This document shows, in pieces, positions 55,503 to 64,000 of a stretch of 64,000 bases of DNA. How positions within the stretch are numbered: the stretch's first letter is position 1; the number at the start of each line of letters is the position of its first letter. This stretch comes from Aquanectria penicillioides (taxonomy: Eukaryota > Ascomycota > Sordariomycetes > Hypocreales > Nectriaceae). The notes under the pieces are model-generated. The model was not told where the DNA came from. It saw only the letters and a program-made list of their open reading frames with translations, and searched no databases. Location: assembly GCA_003415625.1 (NCBI GenBank), contig PYIU01000003.1:6882001-6946000 (forward strand), in the 5' to 3' direction. The position numbers and the translations under genes are program-made.

Positions 55503-57118
55503 GTTGGCGTTTTGAAGAAGAGGTATGCTCCATTGCGTCACGTCCCTTATAGCCGGAGTTTGGACTGCATATTGTTTTTCCCAAGCCGTTCTTGTCGGTT
55601 TCCAAGAATAACAGCTGGTCTGTTCATTGATTGGTTTTGGATTTTTATTCCTCTCAGCTCTGTCGTTACTCTCTCGGAATTTGGTCTGTTTGCAGTGGGT
55701 TGCTTTGAGGATGGATTTGCGTTGGTTTTTCGATGGCAGGTGAAAGAGTTGGGAAAGGGACGGGGCATGACTAGATTGAACAATACCCCCTGAATGGTCC
55801 AGGAGTTGGCGAGTCGCATAGACTTAATATTCCTTTTAAATCCCTGTGGATTCGCCCCCTAGGCAGGTGGCAAGTTCGCTCATCGCCTGCTTCTTCGCTT
55901 GATTGATTGTGTGGCAGTGTCCAATCCGATACAGGATGTGGCCATTGCCAAAACCACGGCTAATTGGCTGTCTGCGGCATCTCAGCTTGCTTGTGCCAGG
56001 CCACCAATTTTGTCAGCGTCACCAGGAGAGGCCATACGGCAGCAGTTTCCAAGTTTTAAAGTGTTTTTCCAATCCGGAGGCACCGAGCACTTAAGTCCCT
56101 TTAGGAATCACGAGTCGGTCCCGGCTGGGGTGGCGCACTGTATGTAATCAGCCGGGGGTGGATTCGGTGATGAGCAACACCACACTAGAATCAATTCCGC
56201 TTATTAGTCGGAGCAGCTGACGAAGCCACCACCAGACGGGAATCTAAACTTTGGGAATGGGAGCGAGGGGAGGAAGAGGGCGATTAAATAAGGAGAGGAC
56301 TCGAAATAGGGGCAATACCAAGCCAAGCGCAAGGCATTGCGAAGCATTCACGTTTCATCCACTGAAATGAAACTGGCGTGGACATCGTCCAAAACCCGCG
56401 ATCCAGGTCAGTGGTCGTGGGGGGGTTGTCAGGAGGTGGCCCCACCTTCGTCCTTTTATTAGTGGCGTGCCACAAGGCCTCAGTGCATGACTCCAGGATT
56501 GTTCAGCAGCCTTTCCGATCGAATCTGTTTGTCTGCAGCCTGTCAGTTCCATCGCAACAAGGAGAGACTCAGACGCGCCCCAACTTGCGATATCTCATCG
56601 GCTCTGTTTTATATTCAGCTGATGGTTCGGATCGCTCGGACTAGAAGCCGCATTTGGACCGCGTCATCGCAATGTGCTGAGAAAGCATGCTCCGCCCCCT
56701 CCAACATCAAAACAGCAGCCGGGCGTACGCCAACCATCTCTTGAGATTCCGTTTTGTAACCGAAAAGCATCGTATTGTCCGGGTAATCGAAGCTGTCTGT
56801 CGTCTTCCCCCGTAGCGTCTCGGGAAGTGTGGGGAGTGCGCCTCGGCTGCCTATGGGCCCCAAAGCAACTAGGTAGACAGTGGACTCTCACCCACCTCGG
56901 TGAGTGAGTCAACCGTGGTTCACGGGCTCTCGTCGTCCGCGTGTAAAACAACAGCAGCTTATATGCAAAGAGTTCATCCCTAAAATATCATAGGTGATTT
57001 CTTCCAACACGGCCTTTGCGACATTCGGAACCATCACGCTGATTGCCAGGCTGCAACCAGACTATTGCCACCCCAATCAGAGACGCCTAGCATCTTTGCC
57101 ACTGCATCCGACATCGTC
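55503..57118. other. Intergenic region, 1.6 kb
   Basis: 3' region of the orphan gene and promoter of the RNA cyclase gene. No domain-bearing frame or RNA gene seen. Confidence 0.55.
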
Positions 57119-58434
57119 ATGAAGCCTCTAGAACTCGATGGAACGACCGGCGAGGGAGGTGGACAGCTTGTCAGAGTCGCCGTATGTCTGGCCGCGTTGA
57201 CCACGCAGCCCGTGACGATAACCCATGTTAGAGGGAACAGAGGTGGCGGCAAAGGTGGAGGTTGGTGCTCAACCCCTGGTAGTCCGGATACGGATCACGA
57301 GCAAGAGCAAGACTGACCCCAACAATAGGTCTGAAGAACCAACATGTGGCATCTATTCAATGGCTTGCCGAGGCCACAGGCGCTGATGTAGAAGGTTTGG
57401 CCGTCGGGTCCGAGACTTTGACCTTCATACCGCATCGTTCGCCGTCGGAGTTGCTGCAACGAAATATCAATGTCTCCGCGGCCTCAGGGTCGGCCAGCAC
57501 GCTTCTGATCCTCCAGGCCATCTTGCCCTTTCTCGTCTTCGCGGGGAATAGTGCTGGCGAGCCCATCGAGCTCGACATATCCGGCGGGACCAACGTTTCT
57601 TTCTCACCGAGTTACGAGTACCTTGACCAAGTTCTCTTACCCGTCCTTGAAGAGCGTTTCGATATTCACATTGAGCGAAGACTCCAGAGGAGAGGATGGA
57701 GTCTTGGGCCACAGTCCAGAGGCTCAATCTGGCTTAAAATTCAACCGATTGAAGTTTGTCAGCCTCTCACATACAAGGCACCAGCCCCACGGAAGCGACC
57801 TGAGTCCTACCAGGTCACGAGTATTGATGTCAGCGTCGTGGTGCCTAATGCAATGCATGAGGAGCTCCAGGACGCCTTGGCGAACGACTTGGGAGCCCTC
57901 TTCCCTGAGGCCGATGTGAACTTTAAACTGATGGAAGATTCACACCTTGAAACCCGCTGGTACATCCTTCTCGTTGCGCACTCCAAAGATGGAGTAAGAT
58001 GGGGCAAAGATTATCTTGGGTCTATGCCTAAGAAACCCAAGATGCGCCAACCCTTTGTAGCTCAGGTCTCAAACAAGCTATGTCGGTCGCTCTTCGAAGA
58101 GGTATCTACGGGCGGAGACGTAGATGATCATCTTCAAGATCAACTCATCTGCTTCCAAGCACTCTGTGACGGGTATTCATCATTTCCGCGGAGCGGAATC
58201 CCTAAGGACTCCCCAGAGAATGTCATAGTCGATGCACTCGGCAACTTGGACATCGGAAACTCGAGGTTCAGGAAAGAGAAGAACCACGGACCATTTGGGC
58301 ATGGTTCGCTGCATGCTCAGACAGCGAGGTGGGTCGTCAGTGAACTGCTGCCGGCAGTTGAATTCTATAACAAAGGAGATTTGGTGAAGGGGTTGGCACC
58401 AGGCTTGGTTGATCAAGTGCCGTTCAACTCCTAG
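57119..58434 (+). CDS. RNA 3'-terminal phosphate cyclase (RtcA-like)
   Basis: Two exons, 57119-57260 and 57329-58434, give 415 aa. The first exon opens with LELDGTTGEGGGQLVRVAVC, the RTC-family N-terminus, followed by HVRGNRGGGKGGG. Splicing adds LKNQHVASIQWLAEATGA. The donor GTTGGT at 57261 was preferred because it keeps the Gly-rich loop. The catalytic His315 sits in DDHLQDQLICFQAL, equivalent to the HLxDQ adenylated histidine of E. coli RtcA. The C-terminus HGSLHAQTARWVVSEL is also typical. The enzyme class forms RNA 2',3'-cyclic phosphate using ATP. The conserved histidine favours an active cyclase over the non-catalytic Rcl1 branch. An in-frame TTG upstream (57065) is not needed. Confidence 0.9.
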
Positions 58435-58852
58435 ATCCTGGTCTTATCTTGGCGTCAGGTCCCTGGTAAGCGGCCAGGATGAGACGCAGATAAAAAGAAA
58501 TAAAAATTCAAAACGGTGCCCAATAAAGAAGCTCCCAAAATTCATGCTAAGCAGACCAGCATGATGACGTGTCTTTGGATTGCTCATCGTCATGCCACGA
58601 GTGCGTGTTGCAAAGGTCACATGGGCAACCATTATGAAGGGTTGATGAGTTTCTATGAAACAGTGCCACTACAGAAATACCCTCCAAAAAAAATTGCCGA
58701 AGACCGGGTTTTTTCAGCCAAAGACCCGGACCCGAATCACGAGGCCGTGAAACCCTTTTATCTCCTAAGGCGGCTTTTTACTCGCTAGCCCCTTTCGACA
58801 CCGCCCCGTCAGGTCCTGCTTGCTGCCCAAGCGTGATGAGCAAGCAACTCTA
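58435..58852. other. Convergent 3' intergenic region
   Basis: About 420 bp between the stop codons of the RNA cyclase gene (+) and the dioxygenase gene (-). No coding signal. Confidence 0.6.
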
Positions 58853-60052
58853 CTACAGCTTGACCGGTGACGGAACATCGCCAAACCTATACTGTGCCCA
58901 TCCGAAACTGCCCTCCTGGAAAGTCCACGTTTGCTTTCCCCAGTCGCTGCCGGCTGCCCCTGCAGCAATGTAGACTGGCATTAGATGATCCATGAAAGGA
59001 TGGGCCTGTTTTGCATCGCCACGCTTTGTTACAGCAGCCATCTTTTCATCTCGGACCGAGGGATCTGACTCAACAGCTTCCTTCAATGCGTTGTCGAAAC
59101 TGACTGTGTAGGGCAACGGGTTCTTGTTGCCCTCATACATGTAGTGCATGTCCCTCAGATTGTGAACCGACATGCCGGCTCCTATGATCACAATACCTTG
59201 GTCTCGTAGCTTTGCGACGGCGCGACCGAGGGCAAAGTGAGCGTGAGGGTCTTCATTCTTGAAGAGTGAGACTTGGACTAGGGGAACATTGAGAGGGTTC
59301 GTATCCGGGTTGAATGCTATTGTTTAAACGAATGCGTAAGAATGTGATCTTTGAAAATCTCAAATTTCAGAAGCACACTCACCAACGTGAAAGCCAGACC
59401 AAACACCGTGGTCGAGGCCACGCTTGACGCCGTAAGACTGGATGCCAGCCTCAGAGAGCATGACCAGAATGTTGCTGGCAAGCTCAGGGTCTCCCCTGTT
59501 AGGGTATTTGGCTTTGTAAAAATGATCGGGGAACCCATAAAAGCTATAAATTATAGTTATTATCTCATGCGGCATTTGGTGGGGGTAATGCTAAGAGCCA
59601 TACTCATAAATCAGATCGGTATGCTCTTCCTTGTTCACGTGAATGGTGCGTTCTTCACCCATCCAGTGAGCGGAGAAGACAACAACAGCCTTTGGCTTCA
59701 CTTGTTGTGTAATTTCTCTGCCAATCTTCTGAAGGACTGGGTAGACGGGATGGTCCGTTTGATACTGGACGTCTGGCTGCAAGGATAAATGGGCGTTAGA
59801 GAAGTATACTTCAGGCATGATCACCATATGCCAAATTCAAGGATAACTTACACCGCCATGGCTAAAGAAATAAACAGGCGTCCTTGAAGGCGAGGTCGCC
59901 GAAGCATTCTGATGTGTTGAATACCAATCCATTGTAGTTCGTTGAAGAGTGGAGGTAAAGGCTTTGAGAGGCGAAGCGCCGAAGAAGGCAAACATGGCTA
60001 CGGCAAAGGAAACCAAGCCGATAAGCGCGCGGAACGACAGAAGCTGGCTCAT
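58853..60052 (-). CDS. LigB-type extradiol dioxygenase (DODA-like) with N-terminal membrane anchor
   Basis: Four exons (60052-59852, 59776-59604, 59543-59383, 59316-58853) give 332 aa. Residues 5-30 form a hydrophobic signal/anchor (LLSFRALIGLVSFAVAMFAF). The dioxygenase domain follows. Splicing creates YFFSHGGPD with the metal ligand His65, and IYDFYGFPDHFY, a family hallmark. SAHW (His104) and LDHGVWSGFHV carry other conserved histidines. The remaining part has QVSLFKNEDPHAHFALGRAV and GAGMSVHNLRDM. The family are zinc/iron enzymes such as plant 4,5-DOPA dioxygenase and bacterial LigB, which open catechol rings. Fungal members are mostly uncharacterised and usually cytosolic, so the anchor is noteworthy. 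It shares its upstream region with NUP53. Confidence 0.9.
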
Positions 60053-61268
60053 GGTGGGCAACTGATATGCAGAGGGACCCCTCCTTTAGGAACTGACGGC
60101 CCTCAATGTATGGGCGAAGCCCCGAGGTTTTGTTAGCCAAGCACTCGACTATATCCGTATATCCATCATTCGGAAACGCTCCTGGTGGAGTAAACGCGCT
60201 GAACTTGGAAGCCGCGCGCGATGACTTATTCTCCAGTGAGCTGATGCTGATTCAGCCCACTAATTTGAGCCTGCTGCGCGCCGAGTCTCGGGGACCAGAG
60301 CGGAAATGGACCCGGAAAGGCCCCTGTCTCAGCGCGAACTCTCGGGTCTCGGAATGGTATGTGCTGGCATTGGCCGGCAGATCATGGGGTCGGCAACTGG
60401 AGGACATGTTTGGTATCGAGGTGATTGGTCTCGGTATTAAGCATAGATCCCAAGATCTAGGCGCCAACCAAAGGACACACAGGTGGTGCCTATTTGGCCA
60501 GTGTGTTTCTCGAGTCCTTCGCTGCATGCAGTTGTTAGTCTGAAATGATAATGAACGACCAAACCTGGCTAGTGACGCCGCATGACTCCTCAAAATTGGA
60601 ATTGAAAACAAGGGGGTTTGAACAAGGATATTCAGAAGGGCCTGGGACCTTGGATTTGCTTATGACTTGCAATCAGCCTGTGCTACGGCGCAATGGTCCC
60701 GCATCGTAAGGGTGCTAGGATACGTTCCAGAGCTTCTGATGAGTTGCTAGCTTCGATCCATCCATGAGCCCTTCAAAAGATCCACATTCAAAGTTTCGAC
60801 ACAATAAAAGTGAGATTCTGAGGAGGACCAAATCGAACTATTGAATGACCCAAAATTGATTCCACATTTAACTAGATATAATAAATATTCAAAGTGTTCA
60901 AGCAAAGATCACTTTGCCCAAGTCGGGCTGGATCAGGGGTAAGTGCGGTCCACGGAGAAACAATGGGTCCGCACAACACCCATGACCTACGGTAGTCTCC
61001 AGCTTCTAGTTGGTTGCTGTGCCAGAAGTCGCCAAAAAAAAGTTAACTCCACCAATTTGAGCAACGACAACCTCACCGTCCGAGCATCACCGCCCCGACA
61101 AACCCCCCTTGGTCGTCCTCTCGTCCTCTCGTCCTCTCGTCCTCTTCCGAGCCCTAATTCATCACAGGGAAGCAACAGCCGCTGCTTTGTTTGCCCACGG
61201 CCCCCTTCCTCCTCCTCCTACCCCGGCCGATTCCTTTGTTCCAATTCTTGCGCGTCGATCTTTCAGCC
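60053..61268. promoter_or_regulatory. Divergent promoter region, dioxygenase / NUP53
   Basis: 1.2 kb between divergent start codons. It is AT-rich at 60770-60900. The 150 bp before NUP53 are pyrimidine-rich and include a TCGTCCTC octamer repeat. No gene seen. Confidence 0.5.
61113..61144. repeat. Octamer tandem repeat, TCGTCCTC x4
   Basis: Four perfect TCGTCCTC units in the pyrimidine-rich leader about 125 bp before the NUP53 ATG. It may be part of a CT-rich core-promoter element. Confidence 0.9.
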
Positions 61269-62585
61269 ATGGCTCCTCTCATCCTCCACAACGTCCCCGA
61301 CGACGAATGCTACGTCGGCGATGATGGCATCAAGCGGCCGTACGCCATGTACTTCAATCAGTACGATATAATCATTCTCCTCTCATGACATCTCAAAGGC
61401 TAACCGTACGACACCTTACAGGCAAGATGCCCCGTCAGGAAGCTCTCGCTCGCGCCGAAGCGTCGCCGAGTCTGGGTCTTTTGGAAAATCCACGCGCCGC
61501 TCACGCTCCCGCCCCGGCACTCCTGCTCGTGGCCGGGAGAACCCAACTCTAGCTGCAGCCGACAAGCTCTTTGGAGACTGGGTTTCCAACCAAGCTGCCC
61601 CCGCTGCCAGTGTTCAGCGCAAGAGCAGTGGTATGCTTCAGGATGACCCTGCTCCCCAGCGGCCCGTCGTCTCCTCCCCAGTCGAACTCATCCTTCGGGG
61701 CTACCGCTCTTCGACCCAGCAATACGCCGCCATCTCCCACTACGAGTCGCTCGCAGGCAGCATCCTTGAGGACTACCCTCGCGAGCCCCCTGCCACTCAG
61801 CGCCGCTACAAGTCTGAGCTGCGAGACCCAGCCTTCACAAGACGCAGGACGCTGAATTCAGATGAGAGGGCCTTGGTGAACCGTGCGGATGGAGGGGAGC
61901 ACTGGGTCAAGGTCACGTTTGAGAGCTCAGAGGCTGCTGATGCTGCCATGTTTGCCAGCCCGCAGAGAATATTGGGACACCTTGTCTACGCTGAGCCCTA
62001 CCGTGGACACCCCCCGGCTAAGGATGAGGCCTGTCCCGATGTCGACACCCTCGCCAGCGAACACAACCGGTCCAGCAGCATGCCGGCCTCTAGCAACGCT
62101 CGCAAGAGCATAACCGGCATGCCTACCTCGTTCAACAGCCGCCTCCTCGACCTCTCACCTCCTCACTCGCAAACCTCGAGCCTGACTATGGACACGGGCA
62201 CCATCGCAAACTCGCACACCTCTAGCACTACTATCACCGAGACCATCCCCAACACCCCCAAGGCCACCTCCTCGGGCATCGAGCCCCTCGAAATCGACGA
62301 CAAGGACAGCGTCTTCTGCCGTCGCATCCCCACCGCTCGTCGGGCAACCCTCCTCCCTGCCGAGCAAGCCTTGCTCCCCAACACTCGGTCATGCAGCGTT
62401 TCCTCAACGCCATCCCCTTTGTCAAGTGGTTTGGCGGCAGCATGATCGGCAACGAAGTGCCCCGTACTGAGACTGGCGAGTTTGACTGGAATAAGGCAAG
62501 CCTCTACTGGAAGCTGATTTGGTGGTTGGATGCCACGTTTGGGCTTTTTGGAGGAGACGTTCTTAACATCGACAAGGACGACTAG
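61269..62585 (+). CDS. NUP53: Nucleoporin Nup53/Nup35 (MPPN-type RRM), apparent frameshift
   Basis: Exon 1 is 61269-61360 and exon 2 starts at 61422 (GTACGA donor, TTACAG acceptor; joined YFNQQDAPSG). The Nup53-type RRM is at about residues 115-215: [32 protein letters not shown], then [20 protein letters not shown] and [13 protein letters not shown] Ser/Thr-rich linker and [10 protein letters not shown] follow. The frame then runs into a stop at 62445, while the conserved C-terminus ([45 protein letters not shown]) lies one base out of frame to the stop at 62585. One extra C in the CCCC at 62376-62379 would restore a 418-aa protein. Nup53 sits on the inner ring and binds the nuclear membrane through its C-terminus. 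Confidence 0.9.
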
Positions 62586-62962
62586 GTGGAATGCTATCAA
62601 CACCAAAAAAGACAAAAAGAAAAAAAAAAAAGGGGGGGGGTGTTAACCAAGCCTCAAGAGCAGGTTTGGACTGTACGAGATGAGAGATGAGCTTCAAACA
62701 ACAGCCGCAGCATTACATCGCGGCCCATGGCGTCAGGCGTGTCAATGGAAAGGGGATGGGAATTTTGACTAGAGCAACAAGACATATTCAAGAACCGTAT
62801 AATGTTTGTACATCATAGTACCTATGCAAATCTATTATCAGTGCCAAGAAGAAATAACCGGCCAGCACCATCATCAGGGTGCCTCCAACATGCCCAAATT
62901 AAACGCCATCAGATATAAACCATAAGAACACGCACGCACGCAAACGCTGCCTCAGTATATCA
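62586..62962. other. Convergent 3' intergenic region with poly-A/poly-G run
   Basis: About 380 bp between the stop codons of NUP53 (+) and the IVY1-like gene (-). A purine tract with A12 followed by a long G run lies at about 62618-62640. No coding signal. Confidence 0.6.
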
Positions 62963-64000
62963 TCAAACTACCGTTTCAGGGGAGCTCTCGTCTGTGATGA
63001 ACTCTGGTGACCTTGGTGTCGACGACACCGATCCAGAGGCAACCCGGCTCCGCTCGTCTTCATGGCCGTGAGCTTCGCCATGGACTTCTTCATGGTTCTC
63101 GTGGTCGTTTTCATTCTCCTTTTCAATTTCATCCTTGGGCTCCTCTTCTTCCTCCACAGCCACATCAGCCTCTACAACGGGCATGAGCAGCTCTGGACGG
63201 TGCTGGTCGCCATCATCGTTAATGGCGTGGTCTATCAGGCCTGCTCCGGCGCCGAGGGAGTCAAAGGTAACGTCCGTGGGGATTCGGCGGATGGGCTGTG
63301 GCGAAAAGGGGCGGGCGTTGCGAGGCTTGTTGAAGTCAGATGAGAAGACGCTGTCGCTGTCTGCGCCGACGCTTGGTTTTGGGTCGGAGGCCAGGGCGGC
63401 GAGTGATTGGTACCGGTCGGTATCCACGAGCAAGCTGTCGCCCCTAGCGTGACCTGGTCTGGATATTTCGGACCCTGAGTCGGCGAGGATGCTCTTGGGG
63501 GGCAGAATAGAGAACAGCTTGGAGGTATCGGTGCTCCCACCGGCGCCGCTCAAAGTAGAATCATCCTCAGTCGCAAATAGATCTTGGCCCTTCTCCAGTA
63601 GGTCGTCCAAACCACCGCCGCTCCAGCCTTTCCTTGCCAGACCTTCGAAAATGTCTACTTCTGCCCGGACTAAGCTGCAGCTAGCATCAACAATCTTGCC
63701 ACTCGTTTCTTGACTTTCCCGCAATAGCGTCCGGGCGTGGTTGGCGTGTAACGTCGTCAGCCCGTCGAGCTTGGTGGTTAGCTCGACAAGATGCGCCCGG
63801 AAGCGCGCAACATCTCGCCTCCGTTGCTTGTGCAACTTCATCCCTTCCTTCTCGAGGCGCTTAATCTCCTTGCTCTGCGCCCTGACCCGCTGCTTATACG
63901 TCTCCTCCTCATCGTCGATAACGGTCTGCCACTTGTCCAGGTCGTGCAGCAGCGGCACCTCGAAAGAGCGGTAGACGGTCTCGGAGAGAATTTGCTGGTG
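62963..64000 (-). CDS. BAR-like phospholipid-binding protein, IVY1 type (partial, start beyond right edge)
   Basis: The minus-strand frame is open from the right edge of the window to its stop at 62963, about 345 aa of the C-terminal part. The first ~150 residues are a long charged helical region (EETYKQRVRAQSKEIKRLEK, LVELTTKLDGLTTLHANHAR, SLVRAEVDIFEGLARKGW) typical of BAR-like coiled coils. I recall this RAEVDIFEGLARKGW pattern from fungal Ivy1, a vacuolar protein that binds Vps33, Ypt7 and PI3P; this assignment is from memory of the family. The rest is disordered: Ser/Asp-rich, then an acidic block (VEEEEEPKDEIEKENEN) and His/Glu-rich sequence. No intron is seen in the visible part. It converges on NUP53. 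Confidence 0.65.
   Translation of the reverse strand, partial: HQQILSETVYRSFEVPLLHDLDKWQTVIDDEEETYKQRVRAQSKEIKRLEKEGMKLHKQRRRDVARFRAHLVELTTKLDGLTTLHANHARTLLRESQETSGKIVDASCSLVRAEVDIFEGLARKGWSGGGLDDLLEKGQDLFATEDDSTLSGAGGSTDTSKLFSILPPKSILADSGSEISRPGHARGDSLLVDTDRYQSLAALASDPKPSVGADSDSVFSSDFNKPRNARPFSPQPIRRIPTDVTFDSLGAGAGLIDHAINDDGDQHRPELLMPVVEADVAVEEEEEPKDEIEKENENDHENHEEVHGEAHGHEDERSRVASGSVSSTPRSPEFITDESSPETVV

Overview
The window is nuclear DNA from a filamentous ascomycete, most likely a sordariomycete and plausibly Hypocreales. Genes are split by short introns of about 50-110 nt with GTAAGT/GTACGT-like donors and CTAAC branch points. The proteins are ascomycete types: a DUF3425 bZIP factor, Spp1/Cps40, Sqt1, Tom5, two nucleoporins, an AA9 LPMO and a fungal tyrosinase relic. 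Genus or species cannot be fixed from sequence alone.

Housekeeping block 1 (0.3-16.7 kb, dense): bZIP factor (+); CECR5-type HAD hydrolase (-); SCO1 copper chaperone (-) divergent from the PHD-finger COMPASS subunit SPP1 (+); a Ser/Thr-rich single-pass membrane protein with an apparent frameshift (+); SQT1 WD40 ribosome chaperone (+); TOM5 (+); NUP57 (-) divergent from the NDUFA8/NUO-20.8 complex I subunit (+). An MFS transporter (-) follows at 17.2-18.8 kb.

Gene-poor stretch 1 (18.8-28.4 kb): no supportable gene. It leads into a secreted CAP/SCP protein (28.9-30.0 kb), which appears to have a ~0.5 kb intron in its 5' leader.

Metabolic block (31.4-37.5 kb): a copper amine oxidase (+) convergent with quinolinate phosphoribosyltransferase (-), then a secreted AA9 LPMO (-) with an Ala/Ser/Thr tail ending in a run of arginines.

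Decay zone and orphan zone (37.5-57 kb): two broken genes lie close together, an FHA-protein kinase relic (-, 40.9-42.6 kb) and a tyrosinase relic (+, 43.5-44.7 kb). They are followed by three spliced genes of unknown function that encode low-complexity, charged proteins (48.3, 51.2 and 54.4 kb), with long gene-free spacers between them.

Housekeeping block 2 (57-64 kb): RNA 3'-phosphate cyclase-like protein (+), membrane-anchored LigB/DODA extradiol dioxygenase (-) divergent from the nucleoporin NUP53 (+, apparent frameshift), and a BAR-like IVY1-type protein (-) running off the right edge.

Four frame breaks (about 9.63, 48.56, 55.32 and 62.38 kb) can each be explained by a one-base error in a short homopolymer. 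Two of them hit otherwise well-conserved genes, so sequencing error must be excluded before calling those genes broken. The kinase and tyrosinase relics carry stops, substitutions or deletions that homopolymer error cannot explain. Two nucleoporins (Nup57, Nup53) and three mitochondrial proteins (Sco1, Tom5, NDUFA8) share the window. I see no operon-like or biosynthetic-cluster logic.
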